From assembly GCF_003628125.1 (NCBI RefSeq), contig NZ_RBZU01000004.1, positions 310,001 to 374,000 on the forward strand: 64,000 nt of DNA. Direction: 5' to 3'. The notes beneath the pieces are model-generated. The model was not told the DNA's origin, did no database searches, and was given only the letters and a program-made list of their open reading frames with translations. The stretch's first letter is position 1; every line of letters begins with the position of its first letter. Origin of the DNA: Pararobbsia silviterrae. GTDB taxonomy: Bacteria > Pseudomonadota > Gammaproteobacteria > Burkholderiales > Burkholderiaceae. This document shows, one piece after another, positions 1 to 8,089 of this stretch. Position numbers and translations under genes: made by a program.

Positions 1-7
1 CGTCCGA

Positions 8-34
8 AAAGATCCGGCCTTGGGCCGGATCTTT
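8..34. terminator. Bidirectional Rho-independent terminator
   Basis: A perfect 12-bp inverted repeat (AAAGATCCGGCC at 8-19, GGCCGGATCTTT at 23-34) with a 3-nt loop, flanked by an A-run on the left and T-rich sequence on the right. It can stop transcription of the minus-strand IclR gene whose stop is at 75 and of whatever lies left of the window. Confidence 0.85.
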
Positions 35-74
35 GCATTTCCGCCAAGCCAAACGACTCTAAGCCAAGCCAAGC

Positions 75-857
75 CTAAAGCACGTTGATCAACGCGACGG
101 CGGCTTCCTGCAGATGCGGCAACACGCGCGCGACGGCGCGGTCCGTCGATTCGCGGCTCATCGGCATATTCGTGCTCAGCGCGGCAACGACATCGCCATG
201 CCGGTTCTTGAGCGGCACTGCAATCCCGCGCACGCCGATCTGCAACTGCTGTTCGATGACGGCGAAGCCGTCGATGCGCGCCTGACGGATCGTCTGGTAG
301 AGGCGATCGCGATTCGTGACCGTATGCGGCGTGAAGGGCGTCAGCGACGTCGTGTCGAGCCATTCGCGAACCGCGTCCTCTCCAGGCTTGTGCGCGAGCA
401 GCATGACGCCCGGCGAGGTCAGCGGCGCGGGCACGCGCGCGCCGAGCACGAAGCCCGTCGTCATGACGCGGCTGGTCCCGTTGCGCGCGATGAACACGAG
501 TTGCCATTCGTCGAGCACGCTCACATAGCACGACTCGTCGATCGTCGCGCTGAGCTGCTGCAAATACGGCTGGACCATGCGCGGCAGGCGCGCCGAGTCG
601 AAATACGACCAGCCCACGCGCAACACGCGCGGCGTCAATCCGAAATATTTACCGTCGCTATACGTATAGCCGAGATGTTCGAGCGTCAGCAGATACCGGC
701 GCGCGGCGGTGCGGGTCAGTCCGGTGCGTTCGGCGGCTTGCGTCGGCGTCATCCGGGGCATTGCGTCGTCGAAAGCCTCGAGAATCGCGAGACCTTTTTC
801 GAGTCCCGCGATCCAGTCGCGGCGGTCGAGCTCGCGGCGCGGGGGTTGCGTGGCCAT
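75..857 (-). CDS. IclR-family transcriptional regulator (PcaR/PcaU/PobR type)
   Basis: 260 residues, the usual IclR length. An N-terminal winged helix-turn-helix (about residues 15-80, with AAERTGLTRTAARRYLLTLE) is followed by the IclR effector domain (about 90-255, with LTSPGVMLLA and the late IQQARIDGFAVIEQQLQ-like stretch). The sequence resembles the protocatechuate/p-hydroxybenzoate subgroup (PcaR, PcaU, PobR), which binds aromatic acids. It is divergent from the HPPD-like and dehydroshikimate dehydratase genes, with a palindromic site between them, so it probably controls those genes and itself. A near-identical half of that site recurs upstream of the MFS/AroE operon near 30.9 kb. Family is certain from sequence; the ligand is inference. 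Confidence 0.88.
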   Translation of the reverse strand: MATQPPRRELDRRDWIAGLEKGLAILEAFDDAMPRMTPTQAAERTGLTRTAARRYLLTLEHLGYTYSDGKYFGLTPRVLRVGWSYFDSARLPRMVQPYLQQLSATIDESCYVSVLDEWQLVFIARNGTSRVMTTGFVLGARVPAPLTSPGVMLLAHKPGEDAVREWLDTTSLTPFTPHTVTNRDRLYQTIRQARIDGFAVIEQQLQIGVRGIAVPLKNRHGDVVAALSTNMPMSRESTDRAVARVLPHLQEAAVALINVL

Positions 858-959
858 GATGTGCGTTCCTGTCTTCGTGCGCGCGCGGCGCGCTAAGCGT
901 ATCCCTTCGGGCGATTATCGGATCGCTATACGTTTGCTTAGTCCTATGGTTAACCCGTG

Positions 960-990
960 TTTCGATCGTTTATCGAACATTCGAGATCGC
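960..990. promoter_or_regulatory. Candidate IclR operator in divergent promoter region
   Basis: The 307-bp gap 858-1164 holds no gene. It contains TTCGAT (961-966), a 5-nt spacer and ATCGAA (972-977), a perfect inverted repeat, followed by a second related half-site TCGAACAT (the first copy at 974-981 recurs near 994). The stretch TTTCGATCGTTTATCG (960-975) matches 15 of 16 bases with the minus strand of 30905-30920, in front of the MFS/shikimate dehydrogenase operon. IclR regulators of aromatic catabolism commonly bind such palindromes; binding here is inferred. Confidence 0.5.
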
Positions 991-1164
991 TTGTCGAACA
1001 TGAATGCGCGATCACGCGTTGTCGCCGCTTGAGCGAATGCCTAAGCTTCGCTCACCTCAGTCGTGACGTTGCCGAGAGGGACGTCGTCGGTGTACAAACG
1101 ATGCGAGCGCAACTTGCGCGCTAAGCAGCGCGCGTGCGCACATCGTGGACTAGGGGAACCCGAG

Positions 1165-2277
1165 ATGAACAGCGACTTTCAGAACTCCGTCAAACGCCCA
1201 GGCAACGTCCTTGAAACCCATGCGAATCCGCTGGGCACGGCGGGCCTTGAATTCGTCGAATTCGCGGCGAGCGATTCACAAACGCTTGGCAAGCTGTTCG
1301 AGCAACTCGGATTCACGTCTGTCGCACGGCATTTAAGCAAGAATGTGACGCTGTATCGTCAAGGCCGCATGCATTTTCTGCTAAACGCCGAACCTGACTC
1401 GTTCGCCGCGCGATTCGCCGGCGAATATGGCGCGGGCGTCTGCGCGATCGGGATTCGCGTCGACGATGCGGCGCGCGCGTTCGAGTCCGCGATCGATCTC
1501 GGCGCGTGGGCCTTCGAAGGCGAACGGATCGGTTCGAGCGAACTGGCGATTCCCGCGATTCAAGGCATCGGCGATTCGCATATCTATTTCGTCGACCGCT
1601 GGCGCGGCCGCGATGCGGGGCCCGCGCGCGGCACCTCGATTTTCGACATCGATTTCCGCGCGATCGACGAAGCGGCCAAGCCTGTCGAGGGTGTGTATCC
1701 GGGCGCAGGGCTCGTCGACGTCGATCACTTGACGCAGACCGTCGCGCCGGGCGGCATGCAGGAATGGCTCGATTTTTACCGCGACCTGCTTAATTTCCGC
1801 GAGATTCACGAGCTGCACGAGAACTGGCACGTGTCGCCCGATGCGCGCGTGATGGTCTCGCCGTGCGGCGGCGTCCAGATTCCGCTTTACGAGGAAGGCA
1901 CGCGCCGCACGGCGCTCATGCACAGCTATCTGCCCGATCATCCGGGGCAGGGCGTCCAGCATATCGCGCTGTCGAGCGCCGATATTTTCGCAAGCGTCGA
2001 CGCGCTGCTTGCCAACGGCGTCGAGCTTATTTCGCCGCCGCCGCGGTATTACGAGCAGATCGAAGCACGGTTGCCCGGGCATGGGCTCGATCTCGACGCG
2101 CTTGCGCGGCGCAGCGTGCTCGTCGACGGCGAAATCGACGCGCAGGGCCGTGCGCGCTTGTTCTTGCAGACCTTCGTCGCGCGACGCACCGGAGAGATCT
2201 TCTTCGAAATCGTCGAGCGGCGTGGGCATCATGGTTTTGGCGAGGGCAACCTCGACGCGCTCGCGCGCGCACGTTAA
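1165..2277 (+). CDS. 4-hydroxyphenylpyruvate dioxygenase-like protein
   Basis: 370 residues, two tandem VOC-type (glyoxalase fold) domains as in HPPD. The Fe(II) 2-His-1-Glu ligands are visible: His in VDHLTQTV, His in GVQHIALSS and Glu in IFFEIVERRGHHGFG. HPPD converts 4-hydroxyphenylpyruvate to homogentisate in tyrosine breakdown. Start chosen at the ATG preceded by AGGGGA; a longer frame begins at 1063. The next gene carries a second HPPD-like module fused to a dehydroshikimate dehydratase, and the regulator upstream is PcaR-like, so this copy may serve protocatechuate synthesis rather than tyrosine catabolism. No homogentisate dioxygenase or fumarylacetoacetase genes are nearby. Confidence 0.8.
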   Translation: MNSDFQNSVKRPGNVLETHANPLGTAGLEFVEFAASDSQTLGKLFEQLGFTSVARHLSKNVTLYRQGRMHFLLNAEPDSFAARFAGEYGAGVCAIGIRVDDAARAFESAIDLGAWAFEGERIGSSELAIPAIQGIGDSHIYFVDRWRGRDAGPARGTSIFDIDFRAIDEAAKPVEGVYPGAGLVDVDHLTQTVAPGGMQEWLDFYRDLLNFREIHELHENWHVSPDARVMVSPCGGVQIPLYEEGTRRTALMHSYLPDHPGQGVQHIALSSADIFASVDALLANGVELISPPPRYYEQIEARLPGHGLDLDALARRSVLVDGEIDAQGRARLFLQTFVARRTGEIFFEIVERRGHHGFGEGNLDALARAR

Positions 2278-2364
2278 GTGCGTCCGTGAGCCGGTCGATC
2301 GACCTTCGCCGTGCGCGTTTGTAACGCGCATTGAAAACGGGGCGACCCGAAACGAGGAGGCGTG

Positions 2365-4365
2365 GTGAAGCGATCGATCGCAACGGTGTCCCTGAGCGGG
2401 ACGCTCGAAGAGAAACTCCGCGCATGCGCGAACGCGGGGTACGACGGAATCGAGTTGTTCGAAAACGACTTGTTGTGCAGCGTGCATGCGCCCGAAACCG
2501 TGCGCCGCATGTGCGAGGACCTCGGCATCGAGATCGCGCTCTATCAGCCGTTTCGCGACTTCGACTCGACGGATCCCGCGCGCTTCGCGCGCAATCTCGA
2601 ACGTGCGCGGCGCAAATTCGACCTCATGCATCGGCTCGGCGCGGACAAGATCCTCGTCTGCAGTCATGTCGGCGCGGATGCGGTCTTCGATCGCCAGCAA
2701 CTCGTCGATCAGCTCGGACAGCTTGCGCGGCTCGCGCAGAGCGCGCACGTCGAGGCCGGTTATGAAGCGCTCGCCTGGGGCCGTCACGTGCATTCCTATC
2801 GCGATGCGTGGCGGGCGGTGCGCGAGGTCGATCATCCGAATCTCGGCATCGTGCTCGACAGTTTCCATACCTTGTCGATTCGTGACGATCTCAGCGAACT
2901 CGATTCGATTCCGGGTGACCGCATCACGTTCGTCCAGCTCGCCGACGCGCCCTTGCTCGCCATGGACGTGCTCGAATGGAGCCGGCATTTCCGGTGTTTC
3001 CCGGGGCAAGGCTCGTTCGAACTCGCGCCGTTTGTCGCGCCGATTCTTCGTAATGGCTATGCGGGGCCGCTCTCGCTCGAAGTCTTCAACGACGGGTTCC
3101 GATCCGCGCCCGCGCGCGTGACGGCGCTCGACGGACTGCGTTCGCTGATCTGGGTCGAGGATCGCGCGCGCGCCTATCTCGACGCGCACGACGTATTCGC
3201 GACGCCCGCGGCCGCGGTCTTCGCCGTGCACGACGGCGAATCGGGCTCGACCCATGACGAACCGCAAGGAATCGGGCACGCGACCGCAGCCGTGGAAAGC
3301 GTGCGCGCGCAGACCGCCGCGCCCGCGTCGCTGGTCAGCCCGACCGGCTTCGCATTCCTCGAATTCGCCGTCGACGATGCGACGCGCACGCGACTCGCCG
3401 ACTGGCTCGCGCACTTCGGCTTCGTGCGCGCGCGGCGGCACCGCTCGAAGCGCGTATCGCTCTATCAGCAAGGGCCGGTGAACCTGATCCTCAACGCGGA
3501 GCCCGATTCGTTCGCGGATCGCTTCTATGGCGAGCATGGCCTGTCGCTGTGCGCGGCCGCGCTTGCCGTCGACGATGCGGACACGACGCTGAATCGCGCG
3601 ACGACGTTTCGATATGCGCCTTACAAGGGCAGCGTCGGCCCCGAAGAGCGCGAGATTCCGGGTGTCGTCGCCCCGGACGGCAGCCTTATCTATCTCGTTG
3701 CCGACGGACCCGGCAAGCCGACGATCTACGACACGGATTTCGTCCCGACTCATGAAACCGCCCCCGCCGATGCGGCCGATCTGACGGGCATCGATCATCT
3801 GTGCCTCGCCTTGCCGCGCGATGCGATCGATTCGTGGGTCTTATTCGCGCAGGCCGCTTTCGGTCTTAAACCTGAGCAACAGTGGATGCTGCCGGATCCG
3901 TACGGGCTCGTGCGCAGCCGTGCCTTGCGCAGCGACGACGGCCGCTTGCGCATCTCGCTGAATACCTCGGACGATACGCGCACGAGCGTCGCGCGCGCGC
4001 TGACGACGTATGGCGGCGCGGGGCTCCATCATGTCGCGTTCGGGACCTCGAACGCGATCCGCACGGCCGCGCATCTCGCCGCGCGCGGCGTGCCGATGCT
4101 CGCGATTCCGGACAACTACTACGAGGACGTCGCCGCGCGCTTCGGGCTCGACGACGCGTTCGTCGCGCAGCTACGCGAGAGCAACGTGCTTTACGACCGC
4201 GATGAGCAGGGCGGCGAACTGCTGCATGCGTATACGCAGCAGATCGGCACACGGTTCTTCTTTGAAATCGTGGAGCGGCGCGGCGGATACGACGGCTATG
4301 GCGTCGCCAATACGCCCGTGCGCAATGCCGCGCATGCGTGGGTGCGCGCGCTCGCCCAGCAGTAA
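2365..4365 (+). CDS. quiC: 3-dehydroshikimate dehydratase fused to HPPD-like domain (QuiC1 type)
   Basis: 666 residues in two parts. The N-terminal ~280 residues are a sugar-phosphate isomerase/AP-endonuclease-2 TIM barrel with candidate metal ligands Glu134 (YEALAWG), Asp165 (IVLDSFH), Gln191 (FVQLAD) and Glu239 (LSLEVFND), the set used by QuiC1-type dehydratases. The C-terminal ~370 residues are two VOC domains with the HPPD-type ligands intact (IDHLCL, LHHVAF, FFEIVERRGGYDGYG). The enzyme should dehydrate 3-dehydroshikimate to protocatechuate in quinate/shikimate use; the role of the C-terminal half is not established. The start is a GTG 4 nt after GGAGG; another GTG lies one codon upstream. 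Its product feeds PcaHG, encoded 58 kb away. Confidence 0.9.
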   Translation: MKRSIATVSLSGTLEEKLRACANAGYDGIELFENDLLCSVHAPETVRRMCEDLGIEIALYQPFRDFDSTDPARFARNLERARRKFDLMHRLGADKILVCSHVGADAVFDRQQLVDQLGQLARLAQSAHVEAGYEALAWGRHVHSYRDAWRAVREVDHPNLGIVLDSFHTLSIRDDLSELDSIPGDRITFVQLADAPLLAMDVLEWSRHFRCFPGQGSFELAPFVAPILRNGYAGPLSLEVFNDGFRSAPARVTALDGLRSLIWVEDRARAYLDAHDVFATPAAAVFAVHDGESGSTHDEPQGIGHATAAVESVRAQTAAPASLVSPTGFAFLEFAVDDATRTRLADWLAHFGFVRARRHRSKRVSLYQQGPVNLILNAEPDSFADRFYGEHGLSLCAAALAVDDADTTLNRATTFRYAPYKGSVGPEEREIPGVVAPDGSLIYLVADGPGKPTIYDTDFVPTHETAPADAADLTGIDHLCLALPRDAIDSWVLFAQAAFGLKPEQQWMLPDPYGLVRSRALRSDDGRLRISLNTSDDTRTSVARALTTYGGAGLHHVAFGTSNAIRTAAHLAARGVPMLAIPDNYYEDVAARFGLDDAFVAQLRESNVLYDRDEQGGELLHAYTQQIGTRFFFEIVERRGGYDGYGVANTPVRNAAHAWVRALAQQ

Positions 4366-4383
4366 GGCGCGCACCGCTCGCGT

Positions 4384-5346
4384 TTACGCGCCGACGAGCT
4401 TCGCGAATCGATCGAGATCGACGTTGCCGCCGCTGATGACGATGCCGACGCGCTTGCCGTGCAAGCGGTCCTTGATCTCGCGCGCGGCCGCGAAACTCAG
4501 GCATCCCGTGGGTTCGACGACGAGCTTCATGCGCGACGCGTAGAAGCGCATCGCATCGACGAGCTGCGCGTCGGTCGCGGTCAAGATGTCGTCGACATCG
4601 CGCCGGATGATCTCGAACGTGAGGTTGCCGAGATGCTGCGTTTGCGCGCCGTCGGCCAGCGTTTGCGGCGTGTCGATATGAACGATGCGGCCGGCTTTCA
4701 ACGATTGCTGCCCGTCGTTGCCCGCCTCGGGTTCGACGCCGTAGATCGTGCAATCGGGCGCGAGCGCGCGCGTCGCCAGCGCGCAGCCCGACAGCAGTCC
4801 GCCGCCGCCGAGGCAGACGAACAACACGTCGAGCGGGCCCGCGTCCTCGATCAACTCCTTGGCGACGGTGCCTTGACCGCTGAGCACGTCCGCATGATCG
4901 AAAGGCGGTATCAGCGTCATGCCGTGTGTTTCGGCGAGCTGCCGGCCGATCTGCTCGCGGTCTTCCGTATAGCGATCGTAGGTGACCACGTGACCGCCGT
5001 AGCCGCGCGTTGCCGCGACCTTCGAAGCGGGGGCATCGTGCGGCATCACGATGGTCGCGGGGATACCGAGCAGCGAGGCGGACAGCGCGATGGCCTGCGC
5101 GTGATTGCCTGACGAAAAGGCGACCACACCGGCGCGCCGTTGCTTTGCGTCAAATTTCGACAAGGCGTTGAACGCGCCGCGGAATTTGAACGCGCCCATG
5201 CGTTGAAGGTTTTCGCACTTGAAAAACACCTGCGCGCCGAATTCCGCATCGATCGTGCGCGATCGCATGACGGGCGTGCGATGGGCGTGACCTTCAAGAC
5301 GCCGCGCGGCCGCGACGACGTCGTCATAGGTGGGAAGAGGCTGCAT
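4384..5346 (-). CDS. Threonine/serine dehydratase-like PLP enzyme
   Basis: 320 residues, fold type II PLP enzyme of the serine racemase / threonine dehydratase / threo-3-hydroxyaspartate ammonia-lyase group. The Schiff-base lysine lies in MGAFKFRGA, the phosphate-binding glycine loop is GGGGLLSG, and SSGNHAQA binds the substrate carboxylate. There is no C-terminal ACT domain, so it is the short catabolic or racemase-like form rather than biosynthetic IlvA. Start at the ATG preceded by GGAG; a longer in-frame extension to 5559 lacks support. It converges on the quiC gene with 18 bp between stops. Exact substrate (threonine, serine, hydroxyaspartate) cannot be read from sequence. Confidence 0.85.
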   Translation of the reverse strand: MQPLPTYDDVVAAARRLEGHAHRTPVMRSRTIDAEFGAQVFFKCENLQRMGAFKFRGAFNALSKFDAKQRRAGVVAFSSGNHAQAIALSASLLGIPATIVMPHDAPASKVAATRGYGGHVVTYDRYTEDREQIGRQLAETHGMTLIPPFDHADVLSGQGTVAKELIEDAGPLDVLFVCLGGGGLLSGCALATRALAPDCTIYGVEPEAGNDGQQSLKAGRIVHIDTPQTLADGAQTQHLGNLTFEIIRRDVDDILTATDAQLVDAMRFYASRMKLVVEPTGCLSFAAAREIKDRLHGKRVGIVISGGNVDLDRFAKLVGA

Positions 5347-5557
5347 GACGCTCCATGGATGTTTGCCGTGGGGCGAGCCGCTCAGGAGGGCTCGAGGCTC
5401 GCCGATTATAGCGTTGCGTTCGGCGGGCCTTTGCCGTGTCGGACCTTGCAGCCGCGCGCGGACGCGATTTTGAAGCATGCCGGCTGCTCCGTCGGGCACG
5501 TCACTTGCGGCCCACGGCAGTGAGCGCTCAAGGCGCGGTTCGATGAGGAGCATCGCC

Positions 5558-5911
5558 ATGCGAATCGAATTTCCCGAGGGTCGGCAGGTCTGGAACGGAT
5601 CGGAATTACGCGTCGATTTTCCGGTCAGAGTCGATAACGTGGACGTGCTCTGTTCAATCTCGGCCGAAGCGCTCGAAGATCATTTCGGCGCGCATTCGAC
5701 GCTTGAATCCGACGTGCTCGGCGCGTTCGAACGCGAAACGCGGCGCATTCGTGCGTTGTGCCGGCGCGCGCTCGAAGACAACCACGGACAGCCCGTCGTG
5801 TTGCGCAGCGGGCTGATTCGCCTGATGGATGCGCAAGACACGATGCGAGGAGACACGCCGTCGACCGGGCGCGCGGACTTGCCGTCGTCGAGCCGTTCGC
5901 GCGACCCGTGA
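5558..5911 (+). CDS. DUF1488 family protein
   Basis: 117 residues, soluble. The central part (FPVRVDNVDVLCSISAEALEDHFG, then a helix ending in RRALEDN) matches the small DUF1488 family common in Burkholderia. Function unknown. The start is the ATG after GATGAGGAG; an upstream in-frame ATG at 5477 would add a low-complexity tail. The last 25 residues are Ser/Arg-rich and probably disordered. It is followed 38 bp later by a stress-type membrane protein on the same strand and may be co-transcribed with it. Confidence 0.7.
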   Translation: MRIEFPEGRQVWNGSELRVDFPVRVDNVDVLCSISAEALEDHFGAHSTLESDVLGAFERETRRIRALCRRALEDNHGQPVVLRSGLIRLMDAQDTMRGDTPSTGRADLPSSSRSRDP

Positions 5912-5949
5912 GGCCGTCCGCTCGCGCATGCCCTCGACAGGGAGGCGTC

Positions 5950-6534
5950 ATGTCATTGATTGTCGCAGGTCGATTCCAGACGTTCGAACGGGCCGAACAG
6001 GCCGCCCATCATCTCGTCGACGACGATGGTTTTCCGCGTGACGACGTCCAGGTCTTTTACGTGAACCCGCCGGGACAACACGATATGCATGCGAGCGGCG
6101 ACATAGATGCCGATGGTGCGATGCAACCCGAGCGTTCAAGCACGAGCGTGGGTCTTGCAGCGGGCGCGCTCGTGGGGTTCGGCGTCGGCATTGGTGCAAT
6201 GCAAATACTCGAACTCAACTGGCTTGCACCGGCCATCATGACGGCGGTCGGCGCGTATCTCGGTTCCTTGATCGGCGCGATGACGCATACGACGACACAT
6301 GCGACGACCGGCCACGACGATCGGGCGCAAAGGGTTGCCGTCGAGCGGATACCGGAGCCCGTGCGCGAATCGGGCGTCATGCTCGCCGTTCATGTCAGCG
6401 ACGACAGCGAACGACGCGCCGAAGAGAGCCTGCGCCATGCGGGCGCGCGCGATGTCGAGCTTGCCTCGGGCATCTGGAGCGAAGGGCGGTGGCGGGATTT
6501 CAATCCGGTCGCGGCGCCCGCGACCGCGCATTGA
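5950..6534 (+). CDS. General-stress-protein-17M-like small membrane protein
   Basis: 194 residues. An N-terminal module of the GSP-17M/DUF1269 sort (LIVAGRFQTFERAEQAAHHLVDDDGFPRDDVQVFYV) precedes two glycine/alanine-rich membrane-type helices (GLAAGALVGFGVGIGAMQIL and a second around IMTAVGAYLGSLIGAM, both with glycine-zipper spacing). A second alpha/beta half follows (SGVMLAVHVSDDSERRAEESLRHAGARDVELASG). Such proteins are typically stationary-phase or osmotic-stress inner-membrane proteins of unknown mechanism. Start at the ATG 4 nt after GGAGG; an earlier frame from 5758 overlaps the upstream gene and is rejected. Confidence 0.65.
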   Translation: MSLIVAGRFQTFERAEQAAHHLVDDDGFPRDDVQVFYVNPPGQHDMHASGDIDADGAMQPERSSTSVGLAAGALVGFGVGIGAMQILELNWLAPAIMTAVGAYLGSLIGAMTHTTTHATTGHDDRAQRVAVERIPEPVRESGVMLAVHVSDDSERRAEESLRHAGARDVELASGIWSEGRWRDFNPVAAPATAH

Positions 6535-6540
6535 TGCGTA

Positions 6541-6567
6541 TGCGTGGATCTGCGCGAGATCCACGCA
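6541..6567 (+). terminator. Hairpin after the stress protein gene; rest of gap non-coding
   Basis: A perfect 11-bp inverted repeat (TGCGTGGATCT / AGATCCACGCA, 5-nt loop) begins 7 nt after the stop at 6534. There is no T-run, so termination strength is uncertain. The rest of the 406-bp gap to 6940 contains a decayed period-10 repeat (GCATGCCGAC twice at 6591-6610 and variants to about 6660). I see no convincing gene there. Confidence 0.45.
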
Positions 6568-6940
6568 CGGCGCGCGCCCTGTGTGTCGACGCATGCCGAC
6601 GCATGCCGACGCGTGATGACGCACGCTGAACCATGTCGATGCGTGACGATGTCACGTACGCTCGATGATTATTCTTGGCTAGAACGTCTGTTCGAACCTA
6701 GGATGGTGTGTGTCGTGCATATCGGTGAGACGTCGGCGGCGCGCGATTCCGGATACATTGCTCGCGCACACCGCTTCACGCATCACGGATTCGATGTTCG
6801 TCAGAATCATTCGGATAACTGAGGACGCGGGGCATCGCGCTGTCATCGAGATGACATGCGCGCGTGTCGGGAGACGGACGGCGTAGGCGCGCAAGCGCGA
6901 CCGCCGGCCGGCCGCGTCCGCCATAAAGACAGGTTCCATC

Positions 6941-7870
6941 GTGACTCAGCCGGCCCGCCCCGCACGTGCCTCGCGGCGCGTGCGCGTCAATCGTTCGATC
7001 GATGCGTCGCAGTCGTGTCCGCTCGATTCGAATGCGTCGAAGACATTGAATGCGTTCGATGCCTCCCATGCGTCGAATGCGCGATATCTTCCATCCGATC
7101 CGTTACGTGTCGATGCGGGTGTATTCGAATGGCATGCGTCACGGCCGCGCACGGTCGAGATTCACTACGATCTCGAGTTCGATGCGCTTGCCGCGCGTCT
7201 CGGCGCGCATGGGGCGCGGCGTGCGGACGACGTGTTCGTCCATGTCGTCAATGCGTCGGCATCGGCGGGCGGCGTGCTCGGTCCGCAGGGCGCGGGCCCG
7301 AATTTCGACGGCGGTCTGATCAGTCTCTGCGCATGCAATCACGGCATGCGCGCATCGCTCGACGCGTGCGACTGGCCGGGCCGATGGGTCGCGGGATTCA
7401 CGACGTACAGCGGCATGTTCGGCCATCAGCAGTACCTGCGTTATCTGATGCGTGTCGGCGAGGCCTACGCTTCGCAGCATGAGCTCGTGTCGGCGCTCGT
7501 CCATTCGGGGCGGGCCGACGTCGTCGACGCCAAGGACGCGTCGCGGCACGCGAGCGGCGATGTCTGGCGGATCAAACCGGGCAGCGCATCCGATGCGGCG
7601 ACGGGCCGCTGGCGCGCGACGACCTATTGCCGGCCCGTGATCGGTCATGCGCATCGCGAAGATGTCGACGACGAGACCTGGCACAAGGACATCGAATACG
7701 TCGACCAGCACGGCCGCCGCGCGGCGCTGCTCGTCGGGGATCCGCGCTGGAGCTTCGTCTGGAACCAACCTTTCATCTGCAAGACAGACCCCGGACCGTT
7801 GCGCGGTCACCGGCGGGTCTCGGTCACCGCCTTGCTCAAGCATCTGCGCGCCAGCGCGGTGGCGACATAA
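6941..7870 (+). CDS. Hypothetical protein, possible Nmad2-like domain
   Basis: 309 residues if started at the GTG at 6941. The first ~55 residues are low-complexity, arising from repeats of GAATGCGTCG-like DNA, so the true start may be further in. The conserved-looking core runs from about residue 60: VEIHYDLEF, FVHVVNASASAGG, PNFDGGLISLCACNHGMRAS, WPGRWVAGFT, YLMRVGEAY, then WHKDIEYVDQHGRRAALLVGDPRWSFVW in pieces. The order 'PN-FDGG-x-L-C-C-x-MR ... W-V-G ... MRV ... GD-W-I' recalls the nucleotide-modification-associated domain Nmad2, but that is my pattern memory and not a search. No partner genes adjoin it. Function unassigned. Confidence 0.6.
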   Translation: MTQPARPARASRRVRVNRSIDASQSCPLDSNASKTLNAFDASHASNARYLPSDPLRVDAGVFEWHASRPRTVEIHYDLEFDALAARLGAHGARRADDVFVHVVNASASAGGVLGPQGAGPNFDGGLISLCACNHGMRASLDACDWPGRWVAGFTTYSGMFGHQQYLRYLMRVGEAYASQHELVSALVHSGRADVVDAKDASRHASGDVWRIKPGSASDAATGRWRATTYCRPVIGHAHREDVDDETWHKDIEYVDQHGRRAALLVGDPRWSFVWNQPFICKTDPGPLRGHRRVSVTALLKHLRASAVAT

Positions 7871-7934
7871 GCGCGGGCGGGGTCTCTCGCGGGCTCGGCC
7901 AGCCGGTCTGTCGCTTGCCAATTCTGACGAAATC

Positions 7935-7981
7935 GTCATGATCGCGTCACGTGGCGGTCCGCGCGGGGCCGCGATCATGAC
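7935..7981. repeat. 12-bp inverted repeat upstream of the catalase-peroxidase gene
   Basis: GTCATGATCGCG (7935-7946) and CGCGATCATGAC (7970-7981) are perfect inverted copies separated by 23 nt that can pair further internally (CCGCGCGG). It sits about 110 bp upstream of the srpA-like start and overlaps an ATGACGTCAT palindrome. It could be an operator or a terminator for the gene ending at 7870; no T-run follows. Confidence 0.45.
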
Positions 7982-8089
7982 GTCATACCGCTCGCTGCGC
8001 GGATCGGCCCGTTCACCCGCCGCGCAGTCGTTTCGTCTATCGTCCCCACTAGTCCCCATTACGCCGCACGAGCGGCTCAGGAGCAGCAG

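Noticed and set aside
1381-3798. Minus-strand open frame of 805 codons across the HPPD and quiC genes
   Set aside because: Arg/Asp/Ala-rich antisense of two well-supported genes; a GC-rich third-position artefact with no domain.
6544-6822. 92-codon plus-strand frame after the stress protein
   Set aside because: Begins inside a hairpin and is built on decayed repeats; no motif.
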